64,000 nucleotides of DNA from Neorhizobium huautlense (GCF_030811685.1 NZ_JAUSRF010000003.1:310001-374000); one strand, 5' to 3'; numbered from the stretch's first letter, positions 8,120 through 17,543 are shown. The notes: generated by a model not told the origin, from the letters alone. Made by a program: numbers and translations.

Positions 8120-9952
8120 ATGGTGGCGATCGACAAACAAGTAAGGCGTCAGGACGCCGGTTTCCGGTTCCAAAAACTGCGCCATCGGTTTGCCGTCGCG
8201 ATGCGTGATCCGGTGATTGCCATCGGGTTTCTGCTTGCAGCCGTCTTCTAGTTTCTCATCCTCGCGCCTGTCATCTCCATCCTGATCAATGTGGCGATCG
8301 TGCAGATCGGCGATGCGGCGCGCACAAGGGCACCGGAAGGCGCCTGGACGCTCTATTATCTCACGCGGGCCTTTGCCTCGCGCATGTCGTCCATTCTTCT
8401 CTGGCAGCCGCTGCTCAACACGGCCTCGGTCGCCTTGGGTGCCATCGTTTTGTCCATGTCGGTCGGTGGCGTGCTTGCCTGGCTGATCAACCGCACGGAA
8501 CTTGCCGGGCGCGGCTGGCTGGCGACGGCGCTGATCATTCCCTTCATGCTGCCGACCTGGACGCTGGCGCTGGCGTGGACGACGATTTTCAAGAACCGCA
8601 CCGTCGGCGGACAGCCCGGCTGGCTGGAAAATCTCGGTTTTGCGACGCCCGACTGGCTGGCCTATGGCCGCCTGCCGATGATCGTCATCCTGTCGCTGCA
8701 TTATGCGCCCTTCGTGATCCTTATTCTCGGCAGCGCCCTGCAGCGCTTGGATGCGCAGCTGGAGGATTCGGCGCGCATTCTCGGCGCCAGCCGCCGCCGC
8801 GTCGCTTTCCAGATCGTGTTGCCGCTGATGCGCCCGGCACTGCTGTCCTGCGGTCTGCTGATCCTCGCGGACTGTATCGGTGAGTTTGCCGTGCCTTATG
8901 TGCTGGGCCTGCCGGTCGGTTTCGATACGCTGTCCACCTCGCTTTACCGGGCGATCTCGACACGCCAGACCGGCATGGCGGCGGTGATGGCGGCTGTCAT
9001 CATGACGATCGGCGTGCTGACGCTTTACATCGATACGCGCATGATGCGTGAAGCACGGCGTTTCGCCATTGTCGGCGGCAAGGGCGCGATGGACCGCCGC
9101 CGGCCGCTCGGTCGCTGGCAATTTCCGGCCACGGGTTTTGCTCTGGTCTTTTTCGCGATCGGCGTGGTGATCCCGCTGGGTACGCTGTTCCTGTCCACGA
9201 TCATGCGCATACCGGGCCGTTTCACGCCGGAAAATTTCACCTTCGATTACTGGATCGGCTCCAATCTCGATACGGTCGCGCTGCGCGATGGCATTCTCCT
9301 GACGCCGGAATTCTGGAGCGCCGGACTTAATACGCTGATCATCATCGGCTCCGCTTCGCTTGCGTCCGGCGTGCTTGGCCTGCTGGTTGGTTATGTCGTC
9401 ATCCGCAGCCCGTTTGCCACGCTTGGCGCCTTTCTGCGGCAGATTACCTTCATGCCTTATCTGGTGCCCGGCATTGCCTTCGCCGCCGCCTTTCTGACGT
9501 TGTTTGCCGTGCCGCGCGGCCCTATCCCGGCGCTTTACGGCACGTCGATCATCCTCATTCTGGCGCTGATTGCCGATCAGATGCCGTTTGCCTCCCGCTC
9601 CGGCATCGCGGCCATGGCGCAGCTCGGCAAGGAGCCGGAAGAGGCGGCGCGTGTTGCCGGTGCCGGCTGGTGGCGGCGCATGGTCAGCATCGTACTGCCG
9701 ATCCAGAAACGGGCACTTGCGAGCGCGATCCTGCTTCCCTTCATTTCCGGCATCAAGGGCGTCAGCCTGTTTATCATCCTCGCCGTGCCGGCAACCGACG
9801 TGTTGACCACCTATTCGCTGCGTCTCGTCGATTACAACTACACCCAGGCTGCCAACGCTGTCGTGCTGATGATCGCACTTCTGGCGCTCGCCGGCACCAT
9901 TCTCATCAACCGTCTCACCGGCAACGGTATTGCCAAGGGACTGGAGAGCTGA
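8120..9952 (+). pseudogene. AfuB/FbpB-type ABC transporter permease with in-frame TAG at codon 44
   Basis: The frame from ATG 8120 encodes a 610-codon fused permease with two binding-protein-dependent transport domains, the architecture of AfuB/FbpB ferric or sugar-phosphate importers. It is interrupted by TAG at 8249-8251, inside the first membrane helix (GFLLAAVF-stop-FLILAPVISILI). Coding sequence is clearly continuous on both sides, so the stop is a point nonsense change, a sequencing error or a read-through site. After it, a GTG at 8291 could start a 553-residue product lacking helix 1. Two EAA-type cytoplasmic loops are visible (ARILGASRRR around 8770-8810 and ARVAGAGWWRRM around 9650-9680). 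The TGA at 9950-9952 is one base from the ATPase start. An AAGGGG site precedes ATG 8120; an ATG at 8099 is also in frame. Confidence 0.8.
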
Positions 9953-9953
9953 C

Positions 9954-11096
9954 ATGCCCGATATCACCCTCACTCACGTTACCAAGAATTATGGCAGCCA
10001 CGGCCAGCTGGCGGTCGACGGTCTCAATCTGACGATCGCGAACGGCGAGTTCATGTGCCTGCTCGGCCCTTCCGGCTGCGGCAAGACGACGACATTACGG
10101 ATGATTGCCGGTCTCGAACACCTAAGCGATGGCGAGATCAGGATCGGCGACCGGGTGGTCGACAGTCTCGGCAGCGGCACGTTCGTGCCGCCGGAACAGC
10201 GTCGCCTTGGCCTCGTCTTCCAGTCTTATGCGCTTTGGCCGCACATGACCGTCGAACGCAACATCGATTTCGGCCTGCGCCTGCGCAAACTGCCGGAAGC
10301 GGAGCGTCGCGCCAAGGTCAATGACGTGATGGAAAAACTACGGATTCGCGATTACGCGAAGCGGTATCCAGCACAGCTTTCCGGCGGTCAGCAGCAGCGC
10401 GTGGCACTTGCCCGCATGCTGGCGGTCAACCCGGACATCCTGCTGCTCGATGAGCCGCTTTCCAACCTCGATGCAACGCTTCGGCTCGAAATGCGCGCCG
10501 AGCTGCGCCGCCTGCATGAAGAGTTTGGCACGACGATCGTTTTTGTCACCCACGACCAGTGGGAAGCGATGACGCTGGCGACCACGATTGCGGTGATGAA
10601 TGGCGGACGCCTGCAGCAGGTGGGTGCGCCGGACGATATCTATTCGCGGCCGGTCAACCGTTTCGTGGCGGAATTCATCGGCAACCCGCCGATCAACATG
10701 ATCGATCTCGGCGACACATCCTCACAGGGCGGTCTCGCTTCCCGGCTGTTCAGTGACCGGCCGCTTGCGGGCGCAACCGCCGTCGGCATCCGGCCGGAAG
10801 AGATCACGCTTGTGCCCAATGCAGATGCGGTGCCGCTGGGCCTGCTCCGGCTCGAGAGCATCATGCCCACCGGCGGCAGCTGGATCATGGAGTTCTCGCT
10901 GGGCGCTGAGCGCCTGTTTCACGCCACCCATCTGCGCCCGATGGCAAGGCCCGGCGATATGGTCGCGTGTTTTGCCATGCCGGAAGGCCTGCATCTGTTC
11001 GATGCGAAGGGCCGGCGTATCGAGGAAAACGAAATCCGCGCCACAGGCGCGGCACAACCGGCCGGCATCAGCCGTCCGGCACTTTTACCCGCATAA
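9954..11096 (+). CDS. ABC transporter ATP-binding protein, AfuC/FbpC-like (Fe3+ or sugar-phosphate type)
   Basis: A 380-residue ATPase powering the adjacent permease. Walker A is GPSGCGKTT (about residues 38-46), the Q-loop lies in VFQSYALWPHM, the signature is LSGGQQQR (about 142-149), Walker B LLLDEPLSNLD and the switch histidine VTHDQ. The C-terminal third is a TOBE-like regulatory domain (GIRPEEITLVP). It starts one base after the permease stop, so translation is probably coupled. The family includes both iron and sugar-phosphate importers. The neighbouring phosphatases favour a phosphorylated organic substrate, though this is inference. Confidence 0.9.
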   Translation: MPDITLTHVTKNYGSHGQLAVDGLNLTIANGEFMCLLGPSGCGKTTTLRMIAGLEHLSDGEIRIGDRVVDSLGSGTFVPPEQRRLGLVFQSYALWPHMTVERNIDFGLRLRKLPEAERRAKVNDVMEKLRIRDYAKRYPAQLSGGQQQRVALARMLAVNPDILLLDEPLSNLDATLRLEMRAELRRLHEEFGTTIVFVTHDQWEAMTLATTIAVMNGGRLQQVGAPDDIYSRPVNRFVAEFIGNPPINMIDLGDTSSQGGLASRLFSDRPLAGATAVGIRPEEITLVPNADAVPLGLLRLESIMPTGGSWIMEFSLGAERLFHATHLRPMARPGDMVACFAMPEGLHLFDAKGRRIEENEIRATGAAQPAGISRPALLPA

Positions 11097-11138
11097 CCTC
11101 CTCAATAATCCTAGTTTCCATCACTCAAAGGAATACCG

Positions 11139-12257
11139 ATGAGAATTTCCCGCACTCTGATTTCCTCCCTGATGCTTTCCGTAGCCGTTTCGCTGGGTGC
11201 CACAAGCGCTGTCGCGGAAGAGGCTTTTGACCTCAATGCCCTGATCGAAGCCGCGAAAAAGGAAGCGCCGATCACCGTCTACAATTCCAGTGGCAAGATC
11301 GTCGCCCAGGCGAAAACCTTTTCGGAAAAATACGGCGTCCAGGCGACCGGCATCAAGGCCAACGCGCCGACCACGCTGGAAATCGCCATCCGCGAAGCCC
11401 AGGCCAACAACATCAAGGCCGACGTGATGATCCTGCTCGATGCGCCGGCCGGCATCTCGCAGCTGATCGAGACCGGTTATGCCGAAAGCTGGCTGCCGGC
11501 GGATCTGGCCAAGGACATCCCGGAAATCTTCCAGAACCCGCTCGTCGTCTATCAGGAGCCGACCGTCTGGAGCTACAACACCGCGCTCAACGACAGCTGC
11601 CCGATCACCAATATCTGGCAGCTGACGGAGGCGAAGTGGAAGGGCAAGGTGGCAATGCAGGATCCGCTCGGCAAGCCGTCCTACACCGACTGGTTCAACC
11701 AGCTGGAAGCCCATGCCGACAAGAAGATCGCCGATGCCTATCAGGCACTCTACGGCAAGCCGCTGGAAACCGGCGAGGACAGCGCCACCGCCGCCTGGGT
11801 CAAGGCTCTTGCCGCCAACAGCCCGCTTCTGACCGACAGCGACAGCTCCGCTGCGGAAGCCGTCGGTGCGCCTGACACAAAGGAAAACTTCGTCGGCATG
11901 CTTTCGACCGCGAAGTTCCGCGACAACAAGGATGGCATGAAGCTCGGCCTCTGCGCCGGCATCAACCCCTATTCCGGCTGGAACTATCCGTCGCTGGGAC
12001 TGATCGCAAAGGGCACCAAAAGCCCGAATGCCGCAAAGCTGTTCATCCATTACATGATGACCGAAGAAGGCATGGCCGCCCAGGCAATCGACGGCAAGAT
12101 GTCGACCAACACCACCGTCGGTCTTCCGGACGGCGAACCGTCGGGCGTCGGCAAGATTGCCGATCAGATCCAGTCCTACAACGCTTCCACCGGCAAGGCC
12201 GACTGGGAAGCCCGCCAGGACTGGCAGGATCTTTGGTCCTTGAATTACAAGAAGTAA
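11139..12257 (+). CDS. Periplasmic solute-binding protein of an AfuA/FbpA-type ABC importer
   Basis: A 372-residue periplasmic binding protein with a Sec signal peptide (basic MRISR, hydrophobic core, cleavage likely after SAVA at about residue 24). The two-lobed type-2 fold is suggested by the ITVYNSSGKI strand near residue 48, PTVWSYNTALN in the hinge, and GLIAKGTKSPNAAKLFIHYMMTEEG towards the C-terminus. Tyrosines that chelate iron in ferric-binding relatives are not obviously clustered, so ferric iron is not assured. It follows the ATPase by 42 bases. Its upstream and downstream neighbours define a four-part import and phosphatase operon. Confidence 0.88.
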   Translation: MRISRTLISSLMLSVAVSLGATSAVAEEAFDLNALIEAAKKEAPITVYNSSGKIVAQAKTFSEKYGVQATGIKANAPTTLEIAIREAQANNIKADVMILLDAPAGISQLIETGYAESWLPADLAKDIPEIFQNPLVVYQEPTVWSYNTALNDSCPITNIWQLTEAKWKGKVAMQDPLGKPSYTDWFNQLEAHADKKIADAYQALYGKPLETGEDSATAAWVKALAANSPLLTDSDSSAAEAVGAPDTKENFVGMLSTAKFRDNKDGMKLGLCAGINPYSGWNYPSLGLIAKGTKSPNAAKLFIHYMMTEEGMAAQAIDGKMSTNTTVGLPDGEPSGVGKIADQIQSYNASTGKADWEARQDWQDLWSLNYKK

Positions 12258-12284
12258 TCGCCGCATATTCCGTATTCGAAACAG

Positions 12285-12312
12285 GGCGGGGCTCCTCATA
12301 CGATGCCCCGCC
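12285..12312 (+). terminator. GC-rich stem-loop between binding protein and phosphatase genes
   Basis: GGCGGGGC (12285-12292) is perfectly complementary to GCCCCGCC (12305-12312) around a 12-base loop. No T-run follows, so it is more likely an mRNA-stabilising hairpin or partial attenuator that sets the binding protein above downstream genes than a full terminator. Confidence 0.5.
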
Positions 12313-12333
12313 ACCCCTCTGCCGAAAGACCCC

Positions 12334-13155
12334 ATGCTGACTGTCGATGAATTGAACCAACGCGAAGCCCTGCTGCGCACCGTAACGGCTTCTGCCGGGG
12401 CGCTGGCGCTCGACGCTTTTCGCACCCGCAAACCCGGCGACTTTACCCTCAAGGGCCGTCAGGATTTCCTGACCGAGGCCGATGGCGCGGTGGAGGCCCA
12501 TGTTCGCGCCGCCATAACCGCTGCCTTCCCACAGGATGGCATTCTTGGTGAGGAAGCCGGTGGTGCGCTTTCTGAGCGGTTGTGGGTGATCGACCCGATC
12601 GACGGCACCGCCAATTTTGCGCGCGGCATTCCACATTTTTGCGTTTGCATATCGTTCTGCGAAAAGGGTGAAACGCTGCTGGGGGCGATCTTCAATCCCG
12701 TCACGGATGAATTCTATTTTGCAGCTAAGGGAGCTGGCGCGTCCAAAAACGGCGCGTCCATCTCGGTTGCTGCAACAGAGACGATCGCCAACGCTTCTGT
12801 CGAAATCGGCTGGTCGCCGCGCGTGGCGACAGCGGATTATCTGGCCGCACAGGAACGCGTGTTTGCCAATGGCGCCAATATCCGTCGTGGCGCCTCGGGT
12901 GCGCTGGCCATTGCCTGGGTGGCCGAAGGCCGCACCGATGGGTATGCCGAATATTACATGAACGCCTGGGATTGCCTTGCCGGCCTTTTGATGGTGCGTG
13001 AAGCGGGCGGCGTGACAGGTGCTTATCCGGCAGTGGAAGGCGAATTGCTGACGGGCGGCGAGATTTTTGCTGCAGCCCCCGGCATTGCCGCGGACTTTTC
13101 CGAAGCGATGAAGATCGCCGTCACACCGGTCGAGCGCAAGGGAGAAGCGGCATGA
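12334..13155 (+). CDS. Inositol monophosphatase family protein
   Basis: A 273-residue Mg2+-dependent phosphatase of the IMPase/FBPase/histidinol-phosphatase superfamily. The first metal site LGEEAGG lies at about residues 71-77, the signature DPIDGTANFARG at about 88-99 and the C-terminal motif WDCLAGLLMVREAGG at about 212-226. These supply the Glu, Asp, Asp and Asp ligands of the two- to three-metal centre. It would release phosphate from a sugar or polyol phosphate. It sits downstream of an importer and overlaps the next phosphatase gene by ATGA. Context suggests it dephosphorylates an imported phosphorylated compound; substrate unknown. Confidence 0.92.
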   Translation: MLTVDELNQREALLRTVTASAGALALDAFRTRKPGDFTLKGRQDFLTEADGAVEAHVRAAITAAFPQDGILGEEAGGALSERLWVIDPIDGTANFARGIPHFCVCISFCEKGETLLGAIFNPVTDEFYFAAKGAGASKNGASISVAATETIANASVEIGWSPRVATADYLAAQERVFANGANIRRGASGALAIAWVAEGRTDGYAEYYMNAWDCLAGLLMVREAGGVTGAYPAVEGELLTGGEIFAAAPGIAADFSEAMKIAVTPVERKGEAA

Positions 13156-13766
13156 CGTCCTCTCCGATTTACGAGCGTCCTCATCTGAGCCTGATCCAGA
13201 AAAACCTTCCCGGCTGGGATGTCGATCTTTATATCGGCGGTCGTGAGGCGGCCAGTTCCCCGGATCTTCTTGAACGCCATGGCGTCAAGGTGATCGTCAA
13301 TTGCGCCGTCAATCTTGACGTCAACCTCGTTGATGACGAACAGCCTGTCGAAGATGGACGGGTCGGGTCGGGTCCCGGTGTTGTGCGTTATTACAAGCTC
13401 GGCCTTGTCGATGGTGCGGGTAATGCCGATACGATGTTGCTGGCGGGATATTATCTGCTGCGCGGCGCGCTCAGCCAGACTTTTCCGGACAAGCCGTCCT
13501 ATCCGCGTCGCGACAAGGGCAATGTGCTCGTCAATTGCCGCGCCGGCCGCAGCCGGTCGGTGTCGCTCGTCGCGCTGTTCCTGCATCTGGAAATGCCGGA
13601 GCTTTATCCGACACTGGCATCGGCCATCGCCCATGTGCGTGACAAGCGTGAACTGCATCCTGACGAATGGTTCGAAACCCCGAAGCCGGAACTGATCTAC
13701 GCGGTGGAACGCGCAGCGGAGATGATCCGTCTGATCGAGGCAAACAAGGACAAGGCTGTCGCATGA
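13152..13766 (+). CDS. Dual-specificity-type protein/small-molecule phosphatase
   Basis: A 204-residue cysteine phosphatase. The P-loop reads NCRAGRSRS at about residues 133-141, giving the Cys-X5-Arg signature; the usual histidine before the cysteine is replaced by asparagine. Upstream, DVDLYIGGREAAS and VKVIVNCAVN match the start of dual-specificity folds, and an aspartate-rich loop could provide the general acid. It overlaps the IMPase gene and the LacI gene by ATGA on each side, so all three are co-translated. In this setting a small phosphorylated metabolite may be as likely a substrate as a protein. Confidence 0.82.
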   Translation: MTSSPIYERPHLSLIQKNLPGWDVDLYIGGREAASSPDLLERHGVKVIVNCAVNLDVNLVDDEQPVEDGRVGSGPGVVRYYKLGLVDGAGNADTMLLAGYYLLRGALSQTFPDKPSYPRRDKGNVLVNCRAGRSRSVSLVALFLHLEMPELYPTLASAIAHVRDKRELHPDEWFETPKPELIYAVERAAEMIRLIEANKDKAVA

Positions 13767-14791
13767 CCAACCGGCCGCCGCAGAATTTTGCAAGTGCAAG
13801 CGAGGTTGCGCGCCGGGCCGGGGTTTCCCGCTCGGCCGTCTCGCGCACCTTCACTGCGGGGGCAAGCGTTTCGGACGAAACCCGCGCCAAGGTTCTGGCC
13901 GCCGCTGAAGAGTTGAACTACCACGTCAACCATCTAGCGCGTGGCCTGTCGCAGGAAAAAAGCCGGCCGATCTGTATTCTCGGGGGTGACCTCAATGCGC
14001 CTTACCAGTCCGCACTTCTGGAAGCGCTGACCCGGCGTATCCAGGCGGCCGGCCGTGCCGTCATGGTCATCAATACGTCCGGCAACGAGGCGGATTCCCG
14101 TGCGGCGCTGCACCAGACGCTGAACTATCGCGCCTCCGCCACCATCGTTCTGTCCGGCGCACCGCCTGTCTCGCTGGTGCGCACCTGTATAGAAAGCGGC
14201 CAGCACGTCATTCTCGTCAACCGGCAGGGGCAGATCGAGGAAGCCGACCACATCAATCTCGACCACGAGAGCGCCATGAACGACGCCTGGCACATGCTCG
14301 CGCGTGCCGGCTGCCGGTCCTTTGCCATCGTCTCCTCCACCAACAATTCGCCGAGCCTCTTGGCGCGAGAGCGCCTGTTCAGCGCCGCCGCCGTCAAGGC
14401 GGGTTTCGAGCCGCCGCCGGTGATCAAGACCGGCGCCACGAGTTATCGCAGCGGCGCGGAAGCGGCACGGCTGCTGCTGCCGGGTGCTGCGCGGCCGGAT
14501 GCCGTTTTCTGCGTCACCGACCTTCTGGCCTGTGGTTTCATGGATATCGCGCGGCAGGATTTTGGCATGAGCATCCCGCAGGATATCTGCGTGCTCGGTT
14601 TCGACGATATCGAGCAGGCGGGCTGGGACGGCTATGCGCTGACCACTTTTCGCCAGCCGATCGAGGAAATCGCCGAGATGATTGCGCTGCGTGTTACCGA
14701 AGGCCGCGACTTTCCCGAAGCCGGTGCCGTGACGACGCTGAAGGCGCTGCCTGTCTGGCGAAAAACGGTTCGCTCCGGGCCTCAGGGCTGA
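13763..14791 (+). CDS. LacI-family transcriptional regulator
   Basis: A 342-residue repressor or activator with an N-terminal helix-turn-helix (ASEVARRAGVSRSAVSRTF, residues 10-28) and a periplasmic-binding-like effector domain (GGDLNAPYQSALLEAL, later VTDLLACGFMDIAR and GFDDIEQAGWDGY). The ATG at 13763 overlaps the phosphatase stop and puts the HTH at the usual place. As last gene of the operon it probably regulates the importer promoter in response to the imported ligand. It converges on hmuV with only three bases between the stops. Confidence 0.93.
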   Translation: MTNRPPQNFASASEVARRAGVSRSAVSRTFTAGASVSDETRAKVLAAAEELNYHVNHLARGLSQEKSRPICILGGDLNAPYQSALLEALTRRIQAAGRAVMVINTSGNEADSRAALHQTLNYRASATIVLSGAPPVSLVRTCIESGQHVILVNRQGQIEEADHINLDHESAMNDAWHMLARAGCRSFAIVSSTNNSPSLLARERLFSAAAVKAGFEPPPVIKTGATSYRSGAEAARLLLPGAARPDAVFCVTDLLACGFMDIARQDFGMSIPQDICVLGFDDIEQAGWDGYALTTFRQPIEEIAEMIALRVTEGRDFPEAGAVTTLKALPVWRKTVRSGPQG

Positions 14792-14794
14792 CGG

Positions 14795-15577
14795 TTACCG
14801 GTGCCGTGATTGCGGCAGCACATACGGCATATGGGCCGCCGGCAGACGGCCGACCGCACCGCCGATTCCGTAGACTTTTGCGATCACGTCGTCGGTGATC
14901 GTGTCGGTGCAGACGCCCGCCTTGATGACCCGTCCGCCATGCAGAACCACAAGGTGATCGGCGAATTCGGCGGCCAGATTGAGATCGTGCAGGATGGCCA
15001 GCACGATACCACCGGCGGAAGCAAAATCGCGTGCGGTTTCCAGGACCGAAATCTGGTGGCCAAGGTCGAGGCTTGCGGTCGGCTCATCGAGGAAAAGCGC
15101 GTTCGGCACGCCATCGCTGACGGCCGTCGGGACCTGTGCAAGCGCGCGGGCGAACTGCACGCGCTGCTGCTCGCCGCCTGACAGCGAAGGGTAGGGTCGG
15201 CGTTCGAAACCGTGCAGGCCGACGCGCGTCAGCGCTTTTTTCGCCTGTCCTGTCGGGTCCAGCGCGCCGTGTGCCACTGCCCCCATGCGGGCGATTTCCA
15301 GCGCCGTGAACGGAAAGGCCAGTTGTGTTGCTTGTGGCAGGACTGCACGGCATTTGGCGAGATCTTCCGGCCGGCAGGTTTGCAGATCCTTGCCGTGATA
15401 GGTAACGAAACCCGCGTCCGGCTGCATTTCACCCGACAGAACCTTCATCAACGTCGATTTGCCGGCGCCGTTCGGGCCGATCACGACCGTGAAGCAACCG
15501 GGCCGCAGTTCAATATCGACCGAAGTGATGAGGTTGCGGCCGCCACGGGAAACGGTGAGATTTTCAGCAAGGATCAT
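14795..15577 (-). CDS. hmuV: Haem ABC transporter ATP-binding protein HmuV
   Basis: A 260-residue cytoplasmic ATPase of the haem/siderophore type. Walker A is GPNGAGKST (about residues 33-41), the signature LSGGEQQR (about 136-143), Walker B NALFLDEPTASLD and the switch histidine LHDLN. The short length without a TOBE tail and the immediate coupling to a FecCD permease and HmuT-type binding protein identify it as HmuV. Its start overlaps the hmuU stop by four bases. It drives haem import from periplasm to cytoplasm. Confidence 0.93.
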   Translation of the reverse strand: MILAENLTVSRGGRNLITSVDIELRPGCFTVVIGPNGAGKSTLMKVLSGEMQPDAGFVTYHGKDLQTCRPEDLAKCRAVLPQATQLAFPFTALEIARMGAVAHGALDPTGQAKKALTRVGLHGFERRPYPSLSGGEQQRVQFARALAQVPTAVSDGVPNALFLDEPTASLDLGHQISVLETARDFASAGGIVLAILHDLNLAAEFADHLVVLHGGRVIKAGVCTDTITDDVIAKVYGIGGAVGRLPAAHMPYVLPQSRHR

Positions 15578-16659
15578 GGCAGGTCACGCATGCTGATGCC
15601 GTTTTTGCCGAGCAGCAGAAACAGGAAGACGGGTGCGCCGAAAAGCGCGGTGATGACACCGATCGGCTGTTCGGCGGGTGCCGCGACGGTCCGCGCCACG
15701 CTATCGGCGATCAGCAGAAGCGCGCCGCCGCCGAGCGCCGAACCAGGCAGCAGGAAACGGTGCGACGGCCCCATGATCTGGCGCAACAGATGCGGCACGA
15801 TAATGCCGACAAAACCGATCGAGCCGGCGACCGCAACCGTGGAGCCGCAGGCAGCAGCCACCGCGATAACGACGATCTTTTTCAGCCTCTGCACCGGTAT
15901 GCCCATATGAAAAGCGGCGGCATCGCCCAGAATGAGCGCGTCTAGTCCGCGTGCGACAAAGGGAATGATGACCAGCACAGCGCCGACGAATGGCAGGATG
16001 GAGAAGACGCGCTCAAAGGTTGCGCCGCCGAGCGATCCGAGATTCCAGAAGGTGATGTCGCGCAATTGGCGATCGTCGGCCATGAAGATGAGCAGGCCCA
16101 TCAGTGCCATGGCCAGCGCGCCGATGGCGATGCCGCAGAGGATGAGGGCGGTGGTCGAGGTGCGGCCGTCACGGGTGGCGATCACGTAAAGCGCCCAGGT
16201 GTTGAAGAGGCCACCGAAAAAGGCCATGAGCGGCAGGAACTGGGCGCCGAGCAGCAATGCAAGTGGCGCCAGAATGCCGTTGCCAAGCACGATGGCGGCA
16301 ACTGCCGCAAGGCCGGCGCCGGCGGTGACGCCGACAATGCCGGGATCGGCGAGCGGGTTTCGAAACAGGCCCTGCATCATCGCGCCCGAGACGGCAAGCC
16401 CTGCACCGACCAGAAGGCCGAGTGCCGTGCGCGGCAGGCGGACGGCTTCGAGAATGACGCGTTCTTGTGTGGTCAGGCTGTCGGCATTGCCGGTGAGATA
16501 GGACCAGAGATCGGCAAGGCCGACGCCGGTCGGGCCGACGCCGAGCGAGACCAGACAGGCGATGACGAGCAGCACGACGAGGCCCATCAGGACAAAAATG
16601 CCCTGATGGGTTCTGTCCCCATCGATCGCGGGTCGCAGCGGCATGGAGAGCGCCTTCAT
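15574..16659 (-). CDS. hmuU: Haem ABC transporter permease HmuU (FecCD family)
   Basis: A 361-residue FecCD-type permease, which normally forms a 20-helix dimer in the inner membrane. N-terminal helix (IFVLMGLVVLLVIACLVSLGVG), the RLPRTALGLLVGAGLAVSGAMMQ motif at about residues 76-98, and GSIGFVGIIVPHLLR near 304-318 are characteristic. It is translationally coupled to hmuT upstream and hmuV downstream by ATGA overlaps. Substrate haem is inferred from gene order and resemblance to rhizobial hmuTUV. Confidence 0.93.
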   Translation of the reverse strand: MKALSMPLRPAIDGDRTHQGIFVLMGLVVLLVIACLVSLGVGPTGVGLADLWSYLTGNADSLTTQERVILEAVRLPRTALGLLVGAGLAVSGAMMQGLFRNPLADPGIVGVTAGAGLAAVAAIVLGNGILAPLALLLGAQFLPLMAFFGGLFNTWALYVIATRDGRTSTTALILCGIAIGALAMALMGLLIFMADDRQLRDITFWNLGSLGGATFERVFSILPFVGAVLVIIPFVARGLDALILGDAAAFHMGIPVQRLKKIVVIAVAAACGSTVAVAGSIGFVGIIVPHLLRQIMGPSHRFLLPGSALGGGALLLIADSVARTVAAPAEQPIGVITALFGAPVFLFLLLGKNGISMRDLP

Positions 16660-17543
16660 GGTGCCGTGATCTCTTCCGGATAGAGTTTTGCGGCAAGCGC
16701 GCGGGCCGCTTCCGGCGTGCGTGGGCCAAAACCAAGGAGAAGCAGGCCATCCATGGAGATCAGCGCCTTGTTTTGCGCAGCCGGCGTCGTCTGCATGGAG
16801 GGGAGCGCAAACACCTGCTCGGGCGTGATGGAGTGATCGCCACGCGACATGGACAGGATGACGTCGGGTGCGGCGGCGATGACCGCTTCGTCCGACAATG
16901 GCTTGTAGCCGTTGATCGTCGGCGCGGCGTTGATGCCGCCGGCCATCTCGATGACGGCGCCCGCCTCGGTGTCGGCACCACCGGCCATGACGCGGCCGTT
17001 CGACAGCGACAGGACAAAGAGAACCTTCTTTTTGTCCGCCTTGATCTTCGCCACGTCGGCGGCAAGTGCCTTCAGGCCGGCTTCGGTCTGGGTCGCCAAG
17101 GTCTCCGCCTTGTCGGACTGGCCGACAGCGGCACCGACGTCACGGATTTTCTGACCGATCTTGTCAGCTTCCGGCGGCGTCGGGACGACCACCATCGGCA
17201 CTTCGCTGGCTTTCAGGATCTCGATGACAGGCGGCGGGCCGGAGCCTTCCTCCATCAGGATCAGATCCGGCTTCTGGCCGAGGATGCCTTCGGCGGAAAG
17301 GGCGCGCATGTAACCGACATCCGGTTTGGCATTGGCGGCAGCAGGGTAAAAACTGGTGGAATCACGGGCAATGATACGGTCCTGCGCGCCGAGATCATAA
17401 AGGATCTCGGTGATCGTGCCACCGATCGAGACGATGCGTTTGGCGTCCGGATTGCCTTTTTCGGCCGCCAGGGCGGCGCCGGAAGCGGTAACAAATCCCA
17501 GAAAAGCAAGAGAAACAAAGCGAATGAGACGACGAGAGACCAC
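16656..17543 (-). CDS. hmuT: Haem-binding periplasmic protein HmuT
   Basis: A cluster-A-type periplasmic binding protein (295 residues from the GTG at 17541-17543). This start is preferred because an AAAGGG site lies just upstream and it gives a clean signal peptide (VSRRLIRFVSLAFLGFVTASGAALAA). A longer version from GTG 17609 would overlap a candidate iron box. The mature protein begins with RIVSIGGTITEILYDLG, the first lobe; the long central helix and second lobe ending in GFGPRTPEAAR follow. It delivers haem to HmuUV. Confidence 0.9.
   Translation of the reverse strand: MVSRRLIRFVSLAFLGFVTASGAALAAEKGNPDAKRIVSIGGTITEILYDLGAQDRIIARDSTSFYPAAANAKPDVGYMRALSAEGILGQKPDLILMEEGSGPPPVIEILKASEVPMVVVPTPPEADKIGQKIRDVGAAVGQSDKAETLATQTEAGLKALAADVAKIKADKKKVLFVLSLSNGRVMAGGADTEAGAVIEMAGGINAAPTINGYKPLSDEAVIAAAPDVILSMSRGDHSITPEQVFALPSMQTTPAAQNKALISMDGLLLLGFGPRTPEAARALAAKLYPEEITAP

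Noticed and set aside
8066..9973. 635-codon open frame on the minus strand
   Set aside because: It is antisense to the ABC permease. Its product is rich in Arg, Asp, Gln and His with no domain-like sequence, typical of the reverse frame of a hydrophobic gene.
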